The notes below the pieces were generated by a model, which saw nothing but the letters and a program-made list of their open reading frames with translations, searched no databases and was not told the DNA's origin. A DNA stretch of 64,000 nt from Fremontodendron californicum (lineage: Eukaryota > Streptophyta > Magnoliopsida > Malvales > Malvaceae), in assembly GCA_030761205.1 (NCBI GenBank), contig JAULJL010000011.1, positions 10,964,501 through 11,028,500 of the forward strand. The letters run 5' to 3'. Position numbers and translations under genes: made by a program. Below are positions 33,290 to 46,088 of this stretch, in pieces (position 1 is the stretch's first letter; each line of letters begins with the position of its first letter).

Positions 33290-36200
33290 TCTTTTTTTCT
33301 TTTTGGTAATGAGACAAGAAAGTTTAAACATTTAATACAATTAAAAAAGCAAGTGCCTCAAGCCTATGGCCAGCTTAATTAAATCTTTGCTCTTGCTGCG
33401 CTTTGTGCCATTTTCGATACTTCTCCAGCGACTGGGTGCCATTCTGTGGTGAATAGAACCTTTGTACCAGTTCCGATCATTTTGAGTACATCCTCCATTG
33501 CTGGCTTTAATATCCAGTGAACTTTTATGCGTCCTTGGATGATGTTCTTCCATTTATTCTTGGTATCCCTGCACACAAGTATTTCAACTTTTAGATCTAG
33601 CAGTCTGTATAATACCTATCTAATGAGGATAATTCTGGCCTGGCATGCATTTGGAGTTTCAACACTCCTACATAAGACCATGGTGTTCCCAGACGGATCT
33701 CTGACTAAAGCACTTATTCCAAACCAGTTGTGATCACGGTTTTTTTGAATTCCCAAAAATACAAGCCATGTATTTTTATCAAGCTGATCAAGTCTTGTAA
33801 AAACCTCCCCTGGATGATCACTAGTAGCCTTGATCACTTCAGCTCCTTGATTGTTATTTGTGAAAGCCTCCATTATTCCTATCCATTGATACTTATGTCG
33901 CATGAGAACCTTTAAGGGGTTGGGAGCAATGTCTTCAAAGATACATTCATTCCTATGTCTCCAGACCGACCACAGGACACTTGCGAACTGACTATAAAAG
34001 TTATGTGCTTCCGATTGTTGAAGATCTATGGTGAGAAGCCATTGTTTGATCCAGTTCTTGAGGTTAACTGGAGCAAATCTATCCATTCTGAGGGAAAGAT
34101 CAGAAGCGAACCACACTGCTCTTGTCAGTTGACATTGAACAAAAAAATGTTCGCGAGTCTCCTCCTCTTGATTACAAAAGGGACAGAGCCCCAAGTTCTC
34201 AATATTACGCTTCTGAAGTTCACTACGTATTGTTAAGCAATCGTTACAAATCTTCCAAAGGAATAGATTTATTTTAAAAGGCAGTTTCAGTTTCCAGAGC
34301 TTTTCCCATATACCATTCCGATCAGTTAAACCATCTTGAGGATGCTCTTCTTGCCAGATTTCCCAATAAGCTGACTTGACAAAAAATTGCCCTTTGAAAT
34401 CAAATTTCCAGACCAGTTTGTCCTCATCTCCAAAGAAGGAAAATGTTCTCTTATGCATGTTTTGAGCATTATCCGAGTCAAGCAGGACGCTGGTCATGGT
34501 TGTATGCCATGACTTTTGAATGGGACAAATGAGAACTTTAAGGGGCAACTGTTGTTGATTGCATTCAGAATTATAAGGGACCAATGATAAATTACCATTT
34601 TTTATGATGGAATGGTTTCCTCCCCAGATCTGGACATCCAAACCTTTTAGGCAAACATCTCTTCCCGTCAGAATGCTCTTCCATATCCAAGAATCCCCAA
34701 CTTTCGGCTGCACTTCTTCAAAGTTGTTCCTTCTACAGTAATTTTTCTTGAAGGGCGCTTAGTACTACAGAATTTCGGTTTGTCATTATTCTCCATGCTT
34801 GCTTGCCGAAAAGAGCTTTGTTCACAATTTCAGTTTTTCGAAATCCGAATCCACCTTTGTACATGGGTTGACATAGATGGTTCCAGTTCTTCAAATGAAG
34901 CTTCCTTTCTCTAATTTTTGGCCCCACCAGAAACTTCTCACCGTCTGATCAATCTTCTTGCAAATATATCGAGGAGCTCTGAAGCATGACAACGAATAAA
35001 TTGGAAAGGCACTTAGAGTAGATTTTACCATGGTTAATCTTCCTCCCTGAGACAGGCAATGAGATTTCCAGCTGGCCAATTTGTTTTGGATCTTGTCCAA
35101 CAGAGGTTGAAAGAAATCCTTTTTAGACTTCATCTTTCCAAAGTCAATTCCTAGATATTTTCCTGGCTTGTTTGTGTTTTTAACCCCTAGAATTCCACAG
35201 AACCATTGTTTAGCATTTGCTTTGCAGTTTGGGCTCATGAAAACTTCAGATTTGCTGTCATTGATCACTTGTCCAGATAAAATACAGAATTTATTAAGAA
35301 TACCTCTAACAGCTCTGCAGGAGTGGACATTAACTTTAAAGAAAAGGAAGCTATCATCCGCAAAGAGGAGATGGCTAAAAGCAGGTCCGTTTCTGCTTAT
35401 TCTAACACCCTAAATTTTGCCCTCTTCTTCAGCCTTTCTAAGCATGAAGGATAACACATTTTGGCAAAGAATGAAGAGATAAGATGATAAAGATCACTTT
35501 GCCTTAGTCCTCTGTTAGGCATTATAGGTTCTGAGGCTTCACTTTTAATCAGGATCTGATAACTGACAGTGCCTATGCATTCACTGATTATTTGAATCCA
35601 CTTTCTATTAAAACCCATGACTTCCATAACAGCTTGGATGAAGGTCCAGCTTATCCTACCACAATTATGCCTTATTCATATAAATTTTTAGAGCTCCTAA
35701 TACTGCTTTACCTTTTTTCTTCCTTTGAATTGTGTTAATGATTTCCCCACCCATGATGATATTATCCGAGATGAGTCTTCCTTTGACAAAGGCGTTCTGA
35801 AAAGGTGAGGTAATATCTTCCATAATTGGCTTCAGTCTGTTGACAATGACTTTTGCTATGATCTTGTATGCAACGTTGCAAAGACTGATAGGTCTGTAAT
35901 TTGAAACCTTTTGAGGATTCTTGACTTTAGGAATCAAAGTGATGAGAGTTTTATTTAACTCTTTAAGCATATATCCTGAATTCAAGAAGGATAGTGCAGA
36001 GCTTGTTGTGAGCGGCCCAACTATATCCCAAAATTGTTGGTAAAACAGTGCAGGTTTACCATCCACTCCTGGTGCTTTCAGAGGACCAATTTGAAAGGCT
36101 GACTGCTTGATTTCCTCTGCAGAGAATGGTTTGTTGAGTCTTTCTTGATGATCATCACCCAATGTGGGCAATCCTAACTCATATATATGTAGCCTTTGAT

Positions 36201-36776
36201 CTCATCACCTCCTGAGATGTCTTTTGTGCAGGGAATACTCTTGTAAAACTACACAAATGCACCTTTATTTTCTGGTGATGATCTTCCCAATAACTATTCG
36301 AGATAAGAAGTCTTGAGATTTTATTCCTGATTCTCCTTCTGGTTGTAACAGTGTGGTAAAACTTGGTATTTCTATCTCCTTGAATAATCCAATTTGTTCT
36401 AGACTTCTGCATCCAGTGGATTTGTTCTTGCTCAGCCAGGTGCTCAAGTTCTTCTCTTAGTTTTTTCTCTTTTTTGCAAGAATTCTCTGAATCAATGATT
36501 TGTTGAGCCATAGCGAGGTCATTTTCAAGTTTCATCCTTCTCTCTTTGAGATTCCCAAACACAGTTTTATTCCACTTACTCTATTGCACCATGAGTTACT
36601 AATGACATCTCTGCATTGTGGGTGAGTGATCCACATTGCCTCAAATCTATAAGGCCTCTTCCTGTATCGGCTCTGAGCTTCAGTAGACAGGATCATCGGT
36701 CCGTGATCTGAGAATGACACCGAAAGGTTGAGAAGGGATGTTTCGTCATAGGATTCTCTGAGTTCAAACACTACTT
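33290..36776 (-). mobile_element. LINE (L1-type) retrotransposon, 5'-truncated and decayed
   Basis: The minus strand reads in order: the end of an endonuclease domain (SVSFSDHGPMIL at about 36700), a reverse transcriptase, a zf-RVT domain, and an RNase H-like region near the 3' end. Reverse transcriptase blocks include KAPGVDGKPALFYQQFWD, NYRPISLCNVAYKIIAKVI and the catalytic FADD at 35353-35364. The zf-RVT domain has the WKLKLPFKINLFLWK, CPFCNQEEETREHFFVQC pattern (34110-34320). Stops and frameshifts separate these parts, so it is inactive. The first half of the endonuclease is missing, typical of incomplete target-primed reverse transcription. The 3' end lies near a T-rich run on the plus strand at 33291-33303. 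I could not find a target duplication. Confidence 0.9.
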
Positions 36777-37680
36777 AAGCAGCGTGGGTTATAAATATTA
36801 ATTTAATATCTTGTCTTTATGCCCATATATTAACTAAAACTGATGAAGAGTAAACTACAGGGCCTAAATAAAAATACCTGAAACCACATGGAGTATAAGT
36901 GTAAGTTAGGAACTAAAAGATGCACTTAATTATATATTCTTATTACTTCAAAATAAAATAACTATATATTCTTGTAAGTATACAATTGCAACCATTTTTT
37001 TTTATCACTTTCACTTTGTATAATTCCTACTCATGCACATAGTAAAATAGGATCATTTAACATACTGGATCACATCCATAGACTATCGTCTTTGAAGATC
37101 CTTGCAAGCCTGCATTGCTGTTCTACTTAAAATAAAAAACCTGTACAGCTTCCTACCGTCAACCAAAATAACACTATCTCTATGTTTGTTCCGACTCTTC
37201 ACTTTTCTTACCGTACCTTTGTCCAACATCTGTATCCGTCGCATATTCGGACATGGTATAAAGATATGATCCTTCAAAGACCATCCAAATACATGAAAAA
37301 ACTTAGAAAGAAATGAACATACTCGTATCGGACACATACCCGTACCCGACACTTACACCCGTCCGAGTAACATAGCTATCTATCACTGTAAATTGCATCA
37401 CATATTAAATTCAATTGTTCCAAGTTAACAATGATCAGACAAGGGAGAATTCTACACAAGACGACCTGAAAAATAAACAGGATTCGCAACAATGCCATAT
37501 TACAAGGAAGTTACCTTTCATATCAATATCAAAGAGAAATCAGCAACAATGCCACATATTACATGCAAGTTACGTTTCATATCAATATCAAAGAGAAATC
37601 AACCGTAAATAATTCTGTCAGAACTAGGAGAGAAACACCGCACTCTGGTTAGAGATATGGGAGTATAAAGAATCAATATA
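36777..37680. other. RABC1 3' flank and 3' UTR
   Basis: No coding sequence. It contains a two-unit repeat of about 58 bp (37488-37543 and 37544-37602, GCAACAATGCCA...TATCAAAGAGAAATCA) in the expected 3' UTR. At 37150-37375 is a repeat rich in GGACACATACCCGTACCCGA, with a decayed relative at 38700-38880 in intron 4. Confidence 0.5.
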
Positions 37681-40600
37681 TCAGCAACAACTGCTTGTAG
37701 ATGCATCTGGTTGCGGCGGCTTCTGTTTAAAGATATTCTTTTTGACACCTTTGGAGCCCTCAGCTAAAAGGCTAGGAGTATCTAGAATCTGCATAAGAAT
37801 GTCAGTCATCTCATTATCAATGTAGGGCTCATGCAGTCATTCATTCCTTAGCTAAGAAAACAATTTGAATAATATAAGAGGAATAAGAAGAGTCAAACAA
37901 CCCTAAAATATCTGCTTAAACTATCTTGATACAATTGCACTTATAACCTATATGCACACATAAATTTATTTCCCAAACCAAGGACATCATGGAGAAAGGC
38001 ATAAATATCGGAACAAAATATCAGTTGATTTCATTACCTTTAGAACAAGCTCTTCAAAGCATTGCTGTACATTAACACGTGTTTTGGCACTGCACTCAAT
38101 GAAAAGGCAACCATATTCTCTTGCAAAGTTTATTCCCTCTTTCTTTGTCACAACCCTCTCACTTTCCTGAAAAGCATTTGATGATACAGATATGTTAGGA
38201 AAACTCCCAGACAGCAGATGGAAAATGATAGTGACAATTGGTGCAGAACAAAGTGAGGGAAGAGAAAAAGAGATGGACAATAAAAATATATATCAGAAAG
38301 TAAAAGGGAAACAGAGTAAATAGAGGGGAAAGAACAAGTAGAGAGAAACCAATTCCAATGGCTCAAATCTTAAGAATTCATGATACCAAATTACTAAAAA
38401 CTGAAATAATACAAGTACTTAAGGTACACTGTAGATGTTGATACAAATATGATAGTTCACCAAATACTAAAAAAACAATTGAAACCATAAAAATATACAG
38501 ACAATAAATCAAATCTCTAAATAAACACGTTCTTGTCCTGCATCATATAGAATACAGTGACAATAATATTAGATGGAGTCTTTCAGATGAATAATAAGGT
38601 GTCACCATTGATATGCGATGTAACAATGTGGTTTGTATACATTCCAAACATGGAAGTATGCCAGGGCAAGAGGGAAGAGAAAAAAGGGGTCAGCTTCATC
38701 ATACACTGACTCGAACTCTTCATTTTTTTCCTAACATGCCCACACACATATCAAAAACTTAAATTGGATATGGACAGAAGATATGGGTACATGGTGCTCC
38801 AAATATAAGAAAAAACTTACAAATTGAACAGGCCATGTCAGACATATACTAGTGTCCAACACTTGAACCCAACTCTAGGCAACATCTTCTAATAGCAAAA
38901 AGCATGGAAAAGTTTAAAAGCATCAAGTAAATGATTCTTGTTTCTAAAAGATAAGAAAGCATCAATGCAAATAAAATAGCAAATCTTGATTCAGTCATAC
39001 AGAAGTAAAAAGAAGCAAACTCTTGAAGAAGCAAATCGAGTATATCAGTTGCAAATTTTAGGGACCAAAAAGGCCAAAAACCTTTTTTTGCCTCACTATT
39101 CTGGTCAAAACTGAAAATACAAATTCACCAAAATGGAAAACTATTAATTGCTTAATCAAACCCACAGAAGATGAAATAAACAACTGTACTATATCAAGTC
39201 TAATACAATAGTTTTACATGTAGCATTTATACATCATGCCAGATACACAAATAGATGTGTATGTGTCTCTGTTGTGTGTATTTTGCCTTTTCAAACCAGT
39301 TTCGCTCCAAATGTTGTCTTTTTGTTGAACATAGACAGATGTATTGTCAAAATTAGCTCATAAACATGAAAATTATCAAAACATTTTCGTTCTAATCAGT
39401 GTTGTCAAGGCGTGCGCCTAGGTGATAAGGCGCAGCACCAGACAACAAAAGCGCCTCAGACCCCTTTGGGTGAGGCGCATTTGATTACGCACACGCTTGG
39501 TGCGCCTGGGCACACTTTTTTGTTAGACGATAGGTGCAAAAAAAACCTACCTGACTGAAGTTCTCTTGCATTTCTTTTATTTTTATTTTTTCATGACCTG
39601 TACCTTTAATAGTAAAAAAAAAGGTACATTATCAAACTCTTACTTCTCAATATTTGAGTATTCAAAAACAAAATGGGGACCATAGACAAATCATGCATAT
39701 TGGCCAAAAAAAGAAAAAGGAAATTTGCATGTTTTGTAGGATAAAAGTGAACCACTCTTTAGAGTTTATTAACAAAATTATATATCTTTAAGCTTATTTT
39801 GTATATATAATACACACATATACATATTACACCTTACTTCCCTCAGGCAAGAGATTTTTTTGTGCCTTGCGCCTCAGGCAAAATAAGGATTTAGCACCTC
39901 AAGTCGCTTTGCGCCCTTGACAACATTGTTCTATACTTTTCAATATATCATTAACTATATAATTGAACCTTGTGCTTTTATGAAGTTCAGTTTTTACACT
40001 TATGTCTATTGATAAAGTATAACAGCATAGACAATTCCCATCCCTCACCAAGCCTCAAATAGGCAACAAAATTGCTCAATTTGATTTTCCATTGGTGTTA
40101 TAGACAAGAACAACAAATGTGTGTTAGGAGAGTAAAGATCAGAATGGTTAAGGGAGAGAACAGCTAAGGAGAGAGCAAGAACACAAAACAAAATGTTAAA
40201 ATGGGAGCTCAATTGGAATCCGGACTAAACATCATAATGCAGAAGGGAACATTAGTATTCACATATATCAGTAAAGTTACCTTGTCAACTTTGTTTCCAA
40301 CAAGCATCTTGATGCAGTCTTGATTTGTTGAGTAGAGTTCGATTTCCTTGGCCCAGACTTCAGAAAGATCTGTAAATGTGTCCCTCCGTGTTACATCATA
40401 AACTGTTACATTGGAGGAAATATCATATAGTGATTCTCCAAACAAATTAAGAGCAGAAATCCATACTTATGTCATAAAATTGATCACTAAGCTAACTGCT
40501 AAACAACAGATTGATGCACATTTAATGAGCTTAGACTTGTACAGCATCTGATCTTAATCATGTAAAGATTGACTGTGGAAAAAACTTTAGCACACAATCA

Positions 40601-43600
40601 ACAATTTGTAGAGATAAAAGAAGAAAACGGCCAATCCCTTAAACCAGGTCAATGCAATATGTAAACATAAACATAATAGTTAGAGCAAAAAAGCAAACAA
40701 GAACAAAAGAGATAAAAAGTGCATTTTAAGTTGACATAAACATGATTTTACCCACTTAACAGTTTCATGGTTTCATGTCAGTTCCTTCTCACTGTCTCCA
40801 ATCAGTACTATATACAGAGGAAGATCAATAAATACATGTTTTCTTCTTCTTTTTCTTGTTTTTTTTTGGGGGGGGGGGGGTGTTTGCGGGTGGAAAGAGG
40901 CTAAAAATGAAAGAAATATACATTAGAGGCAAAACAGTGCTGTCTAACTTCCACAGTTTTACAAAAAGATCTACTCTAATGAGAATTTAAAGCAGTAATT
41001 TTCCCAAGAGAATAAAGAATAAAGGGCACATGATTTGTGAGAGGGGTATTTTACACAACATGTAAAAGAGGGAAAATAATTACCCATAATGACCCCTTGT
41101 GCACCTCTGTAGTAAGAACTTGTCAATGTTCTGAATCTTTCCTGCCCAGCTGCATATACATTCAGCATAGATAAGTCAGATTCAACCAAAGAAAAACTTA
41201 CCCCTTAAATGAAGTCATGAGCAAAAAAATTGTGAATTTCTGGTCATGCAAAATTGTATAACATAACAACACAGATAATGAGATCAATAAGGATTCTCAT
41301 AGCAATAAGATCAAGCACTAAGGCCAAATTGAGTAATCTAACAAGCAGGTCTAGCCAAACTAGATGACGTAGAGAATGACACAACAATTTCCACATTACT
41401 TGCTTCATTGACAAATATTTCCACTAAGAACATGCTTGCATCTCAATTCAATGATTCTGTGGGGGGGAAATGAGGAACCAACCAGGTTGGTCCAAGGTAG
41501 AAAAATATTTTTCCTTAAAAGTGCAACTGACTCAAAAATCCTCCAGACCATTGACAATGTCATTTTTAAAGCAACCACAGAGCTCAGCTCCATATATGCG
41601 ACTGTATGTCCAAGCATACAGTAAGATTAAGTTGGTTCTTAAGATTTCATCATGACCAAGGCCAATATGAGGGAATACACCATACAGTGCCTTTTTGCTT
41701 CTTGAACATCACTTTGAAAAAGCTACAAAAGCATATCAATTGTGTGTGTGAAAGCAAAATGAGTGCCACCAACCGAAAAGCTATATGTGATGGAATTGCA
41801 AAGTATATAAAACTAATATATGTCGAGTCTTCATAACATAAATGTTAATGTAAGTAGCATACCAAATTCCTTTGGTTCTGTTTTATTGATGCTTTTGCTT
41901 TTTACTTTTTTTTTTTTTTTTTTCAAAACATGAATAAAAAGAAAAAAAAAAATAAAAAATGAATAGAAAACAACAGGCAAATAGAAAAATTATCAACCAA
42001 ATGGAGCCTTAGTAAACTCAAACTCTAAGGGGCAATTAATCTCAGGTTAATATTTGCTTTGAATAAGCGGCTTGTCAGAAGGCCAATGAGAAAACCCGTG
42101 ACTAGGGGCGTAAACGAGACACCTGTGCTCGCAAGCTACTCGAGTTCGACTCGAAAAAAACTCGAATTCGATTCGGTCATTATCGAGCCGAGCTCGAGCT
42201 CGAGCAGCTCGAGCTATCGAGCGAGCCGAGTTCGAGTATCTTAATACCCGATTCGAGCAGCTCGCGAGCCTAATCGAGCTTTTTTATTTATAATATTTTT
42301 GTTATTAATTTACTATTTTACCCTTAAACCCTAAAATCTATTTTTTCTCCCCTCAGTGCCGCCTCTATCTCTCCTTCCCAATCACCTCTCCCACTCTCAC
42401 TCCCTCTCCCTCTCCCACAATCAGAATCCCACTCTCATCAAATGCAGAACCTCCTTCCTTTTCTCCCAAAATCAAATCCAGCTTGTGCCTCCAACCTCCT
42501 GCCTGCACCTCCAGCCTGCGCCTCCACCTGCAGATCCAAAGAAACCCCAAATGCAACTGCCGATGAGAGTAAAGTCGATCTTTGCTTTAGACTTTGGAGG
42601 CAGCAACAGTTGAGTTAGCCAAAATATAATTCCTCTCTTGCCGCTATTTGGTATAGGATAGTTAGTTAATTTTTTATTTTTTATTTAAGATGAAAAATAC
42701 GAATCTATCTGTTTGAAGAAAGAAAAGAAATAATCTTTGAAAGGAAAAAAGAGAAGAGAAGAGAAGAAAGCATCTGCATTTTTTTTCCTTCTTTTTTTTT
42801 TTTACAGTTAAGATAAATTTTTTTTAATTATATTTATATTTTCTCAAGGTTCTTATTTTTTTTATTTTTTTCTCTCTCAAACAAAAATAGTACATGATTA
42901 TGAATATTTGAGTTCTTTATTTTTTTGTTTAAAAAAATTTGAATGTATAAGTTTTTATTTTTTATTTTTATCATCTGAAATTTTATTATTATTTATTAAA
43001 TTCAATTAATACAAAAAAATTGTATATGAAAACCCTTAATATATATATACATACTTAAAAACCCTTAATTCGAGCTCGAGCTCGAGTAAACGAGCCTAAT
43101 CGAGTCGAGCTCGAATAGTTCGATTTTATCTCGAGCCGAGCTCGAGCTTAAAAAATGATACTCGATCGAGCTCGAACCGAGTTTCGAGCTTCGAGTTTCG
43201 AATCGAGCTCGAGCTCGAGCTTCTCAGTATTCGAGCTCGGCTCGGCTCGATTACAGCCCTACCCGTGACTCTCTAGTAGCACCTCTACCTGCCACCATCC
43301 TACCCAATTCTTCTAAAAAAAACCCTTTGCACTCGCTATATATAGGTGAGCTGAGACTTTGTGGTTTGAGCAGCAAAAAGAAGGGTCATTTCGGAGAAGC
43401 TCATCAAAAACTTGATAAAGTTACAGTTGATAAATTAACAGGGAAAGAAAGCAAGCAAAGTAGTCCAAACATCATTGTTTAAAATGTCACTCTGGCATGA
43501 AAATTCTCTATCAGGACTTATAAAAACAAGAAAAGTCTAAAATAATATATGAAAATGTCAAGTCATATAGCAAAAAAGTACAGAACGCAGAAATCATTGA

Positions 43601-44629
43601 AAACCCATTTCCATCATATATGAATATTTAAAAAAAAATAAATAAATAACACAATAAAAAACCTTTAGGTTTTACCTGTATCCCAAATTGCAAGCTTCAG
43701 CTTCTTACCACCAGCATTTACATATTTCACCTTAAAATCAACACCTACACAACAAAACAAGTAGAGTTGCAAATCAGGAACCACGGAACACGTTTTAAGA
43801 CTCACCAGTACATACTTGGTTTCAGATAAAAGAAAAGATTTATTCCTCTTACTGTTCACTCATCATATTTCCTTTCGTTTTTTATTAAAAAAAAATTGAG
43901 AATCACATTGCTGATAAAGCTACAAAACAAATAATTATGTTCAAATATATATATATATATATATTCAAAGAACAAAAAAGAAGAAAAAAAATTTGAGAAC
44001 CACATTGCTGATAAAGCTACAAAACAAATAATTAAGTTCAGAACTTTGAACAGAACATCCAACATTTGAGACTCAACAGGAACTAAAATTTAGTATTTGG
44101 AAACTCTAGTCTAGTCTTAACCATTTTGATAATTTTGCATGATTAAAAAAAGGTTGCATTTGGTTGTTGTTTTTGCTTATATAAAAAAACAAAGGTAAAA
44201 AGTAACAAAAGCATCCATCAATTCTCGCACACTTGTTCCATATAAAAGTAAAATCGCACATTTTTCCCTAAAAAAAGATAAGTTTTTAATTTTTCTTCAA
44301 AAATATTGTTTGCTAATCCACCTTCTGCTCCAAAAACCAAAAAAAAAACAAATAACAAGAGCATCAACCAAATGGAACTCTATATATCTTATGGATCAAG
44401 ACAATGCCAGTATAAATTATAAGACATAAACGAATTTTTTTTTTAAAAAAAAAAAAAGAATGAATAGTTGGAATGAATACTGACCAATAGTGGGAGAGAG
44501 TTCCTCAAAGGTATCGGAAGTAAAACTTAAAAGAAGACTACTCTTTCCAACTCCTGAATCACCTATCATCAGCAACTTGAACAAGTAATCAAACTCCGTT
44601 TGATTCGCCGATGACGACGACGACTCCAT
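37681..44629 (-). CDS. RABC1: RABC1/RAB18-type small GTPase, 212 aa, six exons
   Basis: A Rab GTPase of the RAB18 (plant RABC) class, a membrane-trafficking switch linked in plants and animals to endoplasmic reticulum and lipid-droplet membranes. Exons on the minus strand: 44485-44629, 43676-43744, 41084-41149, 40281-40402, 38038-38166 and 37681-37788. All junctions are GT-AG and in frame. Motifs: P-loop GDSGVGKSS (residues 23-31), switch I threonine in SPTIG (47), WDTAGQE (69-75), NKVD (130-133), ECSAK (158-162). The C-terminus is Cys-Cys, the site for geranylgeranylation. All key residues are present and the length is normal for the family. Introns 2 (41150-43675) and 4 (38167-40280) are long and hold transposons. 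Text such as EFDYLFKLL and FAREYGCLFIECSAK fits RABC1 rather than RABC2. Confidence 0.95.
39397..39927. mobile_element. hAT-type MITE in RABC1 intron 4
   Basis: Terminal inverted repeats CAGTGTTGTCAAGG and CCTTGACAACATT. GC-rich subterminal text (AAGGCGTGCGCCTAGG, GGGTGAGGCGC, TTGCGCCTCAGGC) surrounds an AT-rich centre. The flanks GTTCTAAT and GTTCTATA match at 6 of 8 positions, consistent with an old 8-bp target duplication. No ORF. Confidence 0.65.
42103..43261. mobile_element. Non-autonomous hAT element in RABC1 intron 2
   Basis: A perfect 8-bp target duplication CCCGTGAC lies at 42095-42102 and 43262-43269. The terminal inverted repeats are TAGGGGCGTAAACGAG at the left and TAGGGCTGTAATCGAG read inward from the right. 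The subterminal zones (to 42290 and from 43060) are dense GAGCTCGAGC-type repeats. The central part has a CT-rich, proline/serine-coding segment (42356-42613) unlike the rest, possibly captured, but I do not recognise it. No transposase domain. It is far from the splice sites, so the gene should still splice. Confidence 0.88.
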
Positions 44630-45100
44630 TTTCTAATTAATTAACCTATTCCACTCTCTTCAAATTAATTCTTTCAAATAACACCAAATTTTAACGATTG
44701 AATCTCACAAATCCAGCTTTCTCTCTCTCTTTTTCACCTCATTCAACGAATCTAAACCTGAAAAATAACATGGCATCAAAATCATAAATATTGATTTGGA
44801 AATTTCAACGAGATAAAAGATTGAATCTAACAAGATCCTTAATTTTGATCACCATAAAAATATTAATTAAAAACAACAACAGATCCTAACAGGCTAAGAT
44901 CACGGTTGGTCATACCTATTTATAGAATTTATTTTATACATGAAATAATAATATTTAAAGATAGTGAGAGAGAGCGAGAGAGTGAAAGATTACGATTACC
45001 TTTCTAAAAAAAGTTGTGAAGAAAAATTGAAATAATGGTTGAGACAGCAGGAGAGAACCTGAAGGATCAAGAAAAGGGAGAATTACACTTGGTGTATGAA
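44630..45100 (-). promoter_or_regulatory. RABC1 5' UTR with probable leader intron, and promoter
   Basis: On the minus strand a TATTTTTCAG acceptor (about 44760) lies 130 bases before the ATG, and an AGAAAG-GTAATCG donor lies at about 45001. This suggests a leader intron of about 240 bp, with the short first exon near 45000-45060. A GAGAGAAAG-rich tract follows the acceptor. I see no unambiguous TATA box upstream. Confidence 0.45.
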
Positions 45101-45149
45101 TAGTAAATAAATTAAGGGTAAGTGGTTTTCTTCGACATAAATATTATGC

Positions 45150-45590
45150 TCTAAAATTATTCGAATTCAACTAGAAAAAAATCGAATTCGACTCGATCAT
45201 TATCGAGTGAAGCTTGAACTATTGATCGATACGAATTCGAGTATCGTAATATTTGACTAGAGTAACTCGAGTCTAATCAAATTTTTTATTTTTAAAATAT
45301 ATATTAATTTATATTAAAAAATCTCAATTTGAACTCGAAATAAGCTCAAGCTCAAACACAAATAATTTAGTTTGAAATCGAGTATGAAAATTGAATTCAT
45401 TTTTTATTAAGTAAACGAGTTTAATCGAGTAATCTCGAACAGTTCGATTTCTATCTCGAATCGAACTCGAGCTTTAAAAGTAAAACCCGATCAAGTTTAA
45501 ATCGAGGTTCGAACACTAAATTTCAAATTAATCTCGAACTTCTTACGAATTGAACTCGACTCAGCTAAATTATATCCTAAAATTGACTGA
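45150..45590. mobile_element. Decayed relative of the intron-2 hAT element
   Basis: Text such as ATCGAATTCGACTCGATCAT, GAATTCGAGTATCGTAATA and TTTCTATCTCGAATCGAACT matches the subterminal zones of the element at 42103-43261 with many changes. It is shorter and has no clear ends. Confidence 0.6.
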
Positions 45591-46088
45591 TTACTCCCTA
45601 TTTTTTTCTCTCACTAAATTTTCCTCTCTTTAATTTTTCTCTCAAAAAACGACCGCCACCCAAACTCAAAAGCCGGCAATCTGTCGTTGCTGACATCGCC
45701 ACCCACCGTTACTGGTCGTTCCACTTTGGTGTCGAAATTTCACCATAAGTCACTTTCGAACTCCTCGTAACCTCATTTTCACTTTTATCGAACTATATTT
45801 CTCCAAAAACCTAAAAAAAAACATAAATCTAAACCTAAACCCGAAACCTCCACTGAACCCCCAAAAAAATATCATTACATAAATTCTTATTTATTTTTCA
45901 CTAAATTACGGGCATTAATTTGTTTACCTTTCAATACACCTAGTGATTCTCGGAAGAGAAAATAACCTGTTAAAACTTGAAAAATAAAAAGGGTAAAACT
46001 AGAATTACAACAACTGACGCGCGTTTGGTTTTTTTTTTTAGATAGCGGTAAAATTGATTTCGATAATATTAAAAACAAATATCAACAT
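45591..46088. other. Unassigned sequence
   Basis: No credible ORF. A short GC-richer part (45640-45780) reads like a fragment of a coding or transposon sequence but shows no domain. Confidence 0.3.

Noticed and set aside
40865..40880. A run of G in RABC1 intron 3
   Set aside because: A simple homopolymer; may be partly a sequencing artefact and has no clear function.
42356..42613. An 85-codon proline/serine-rich frame in the hAT element
   Set aside because: CT-rich text without a recognisable domain; kept only as a possible captured fragment in the findings.
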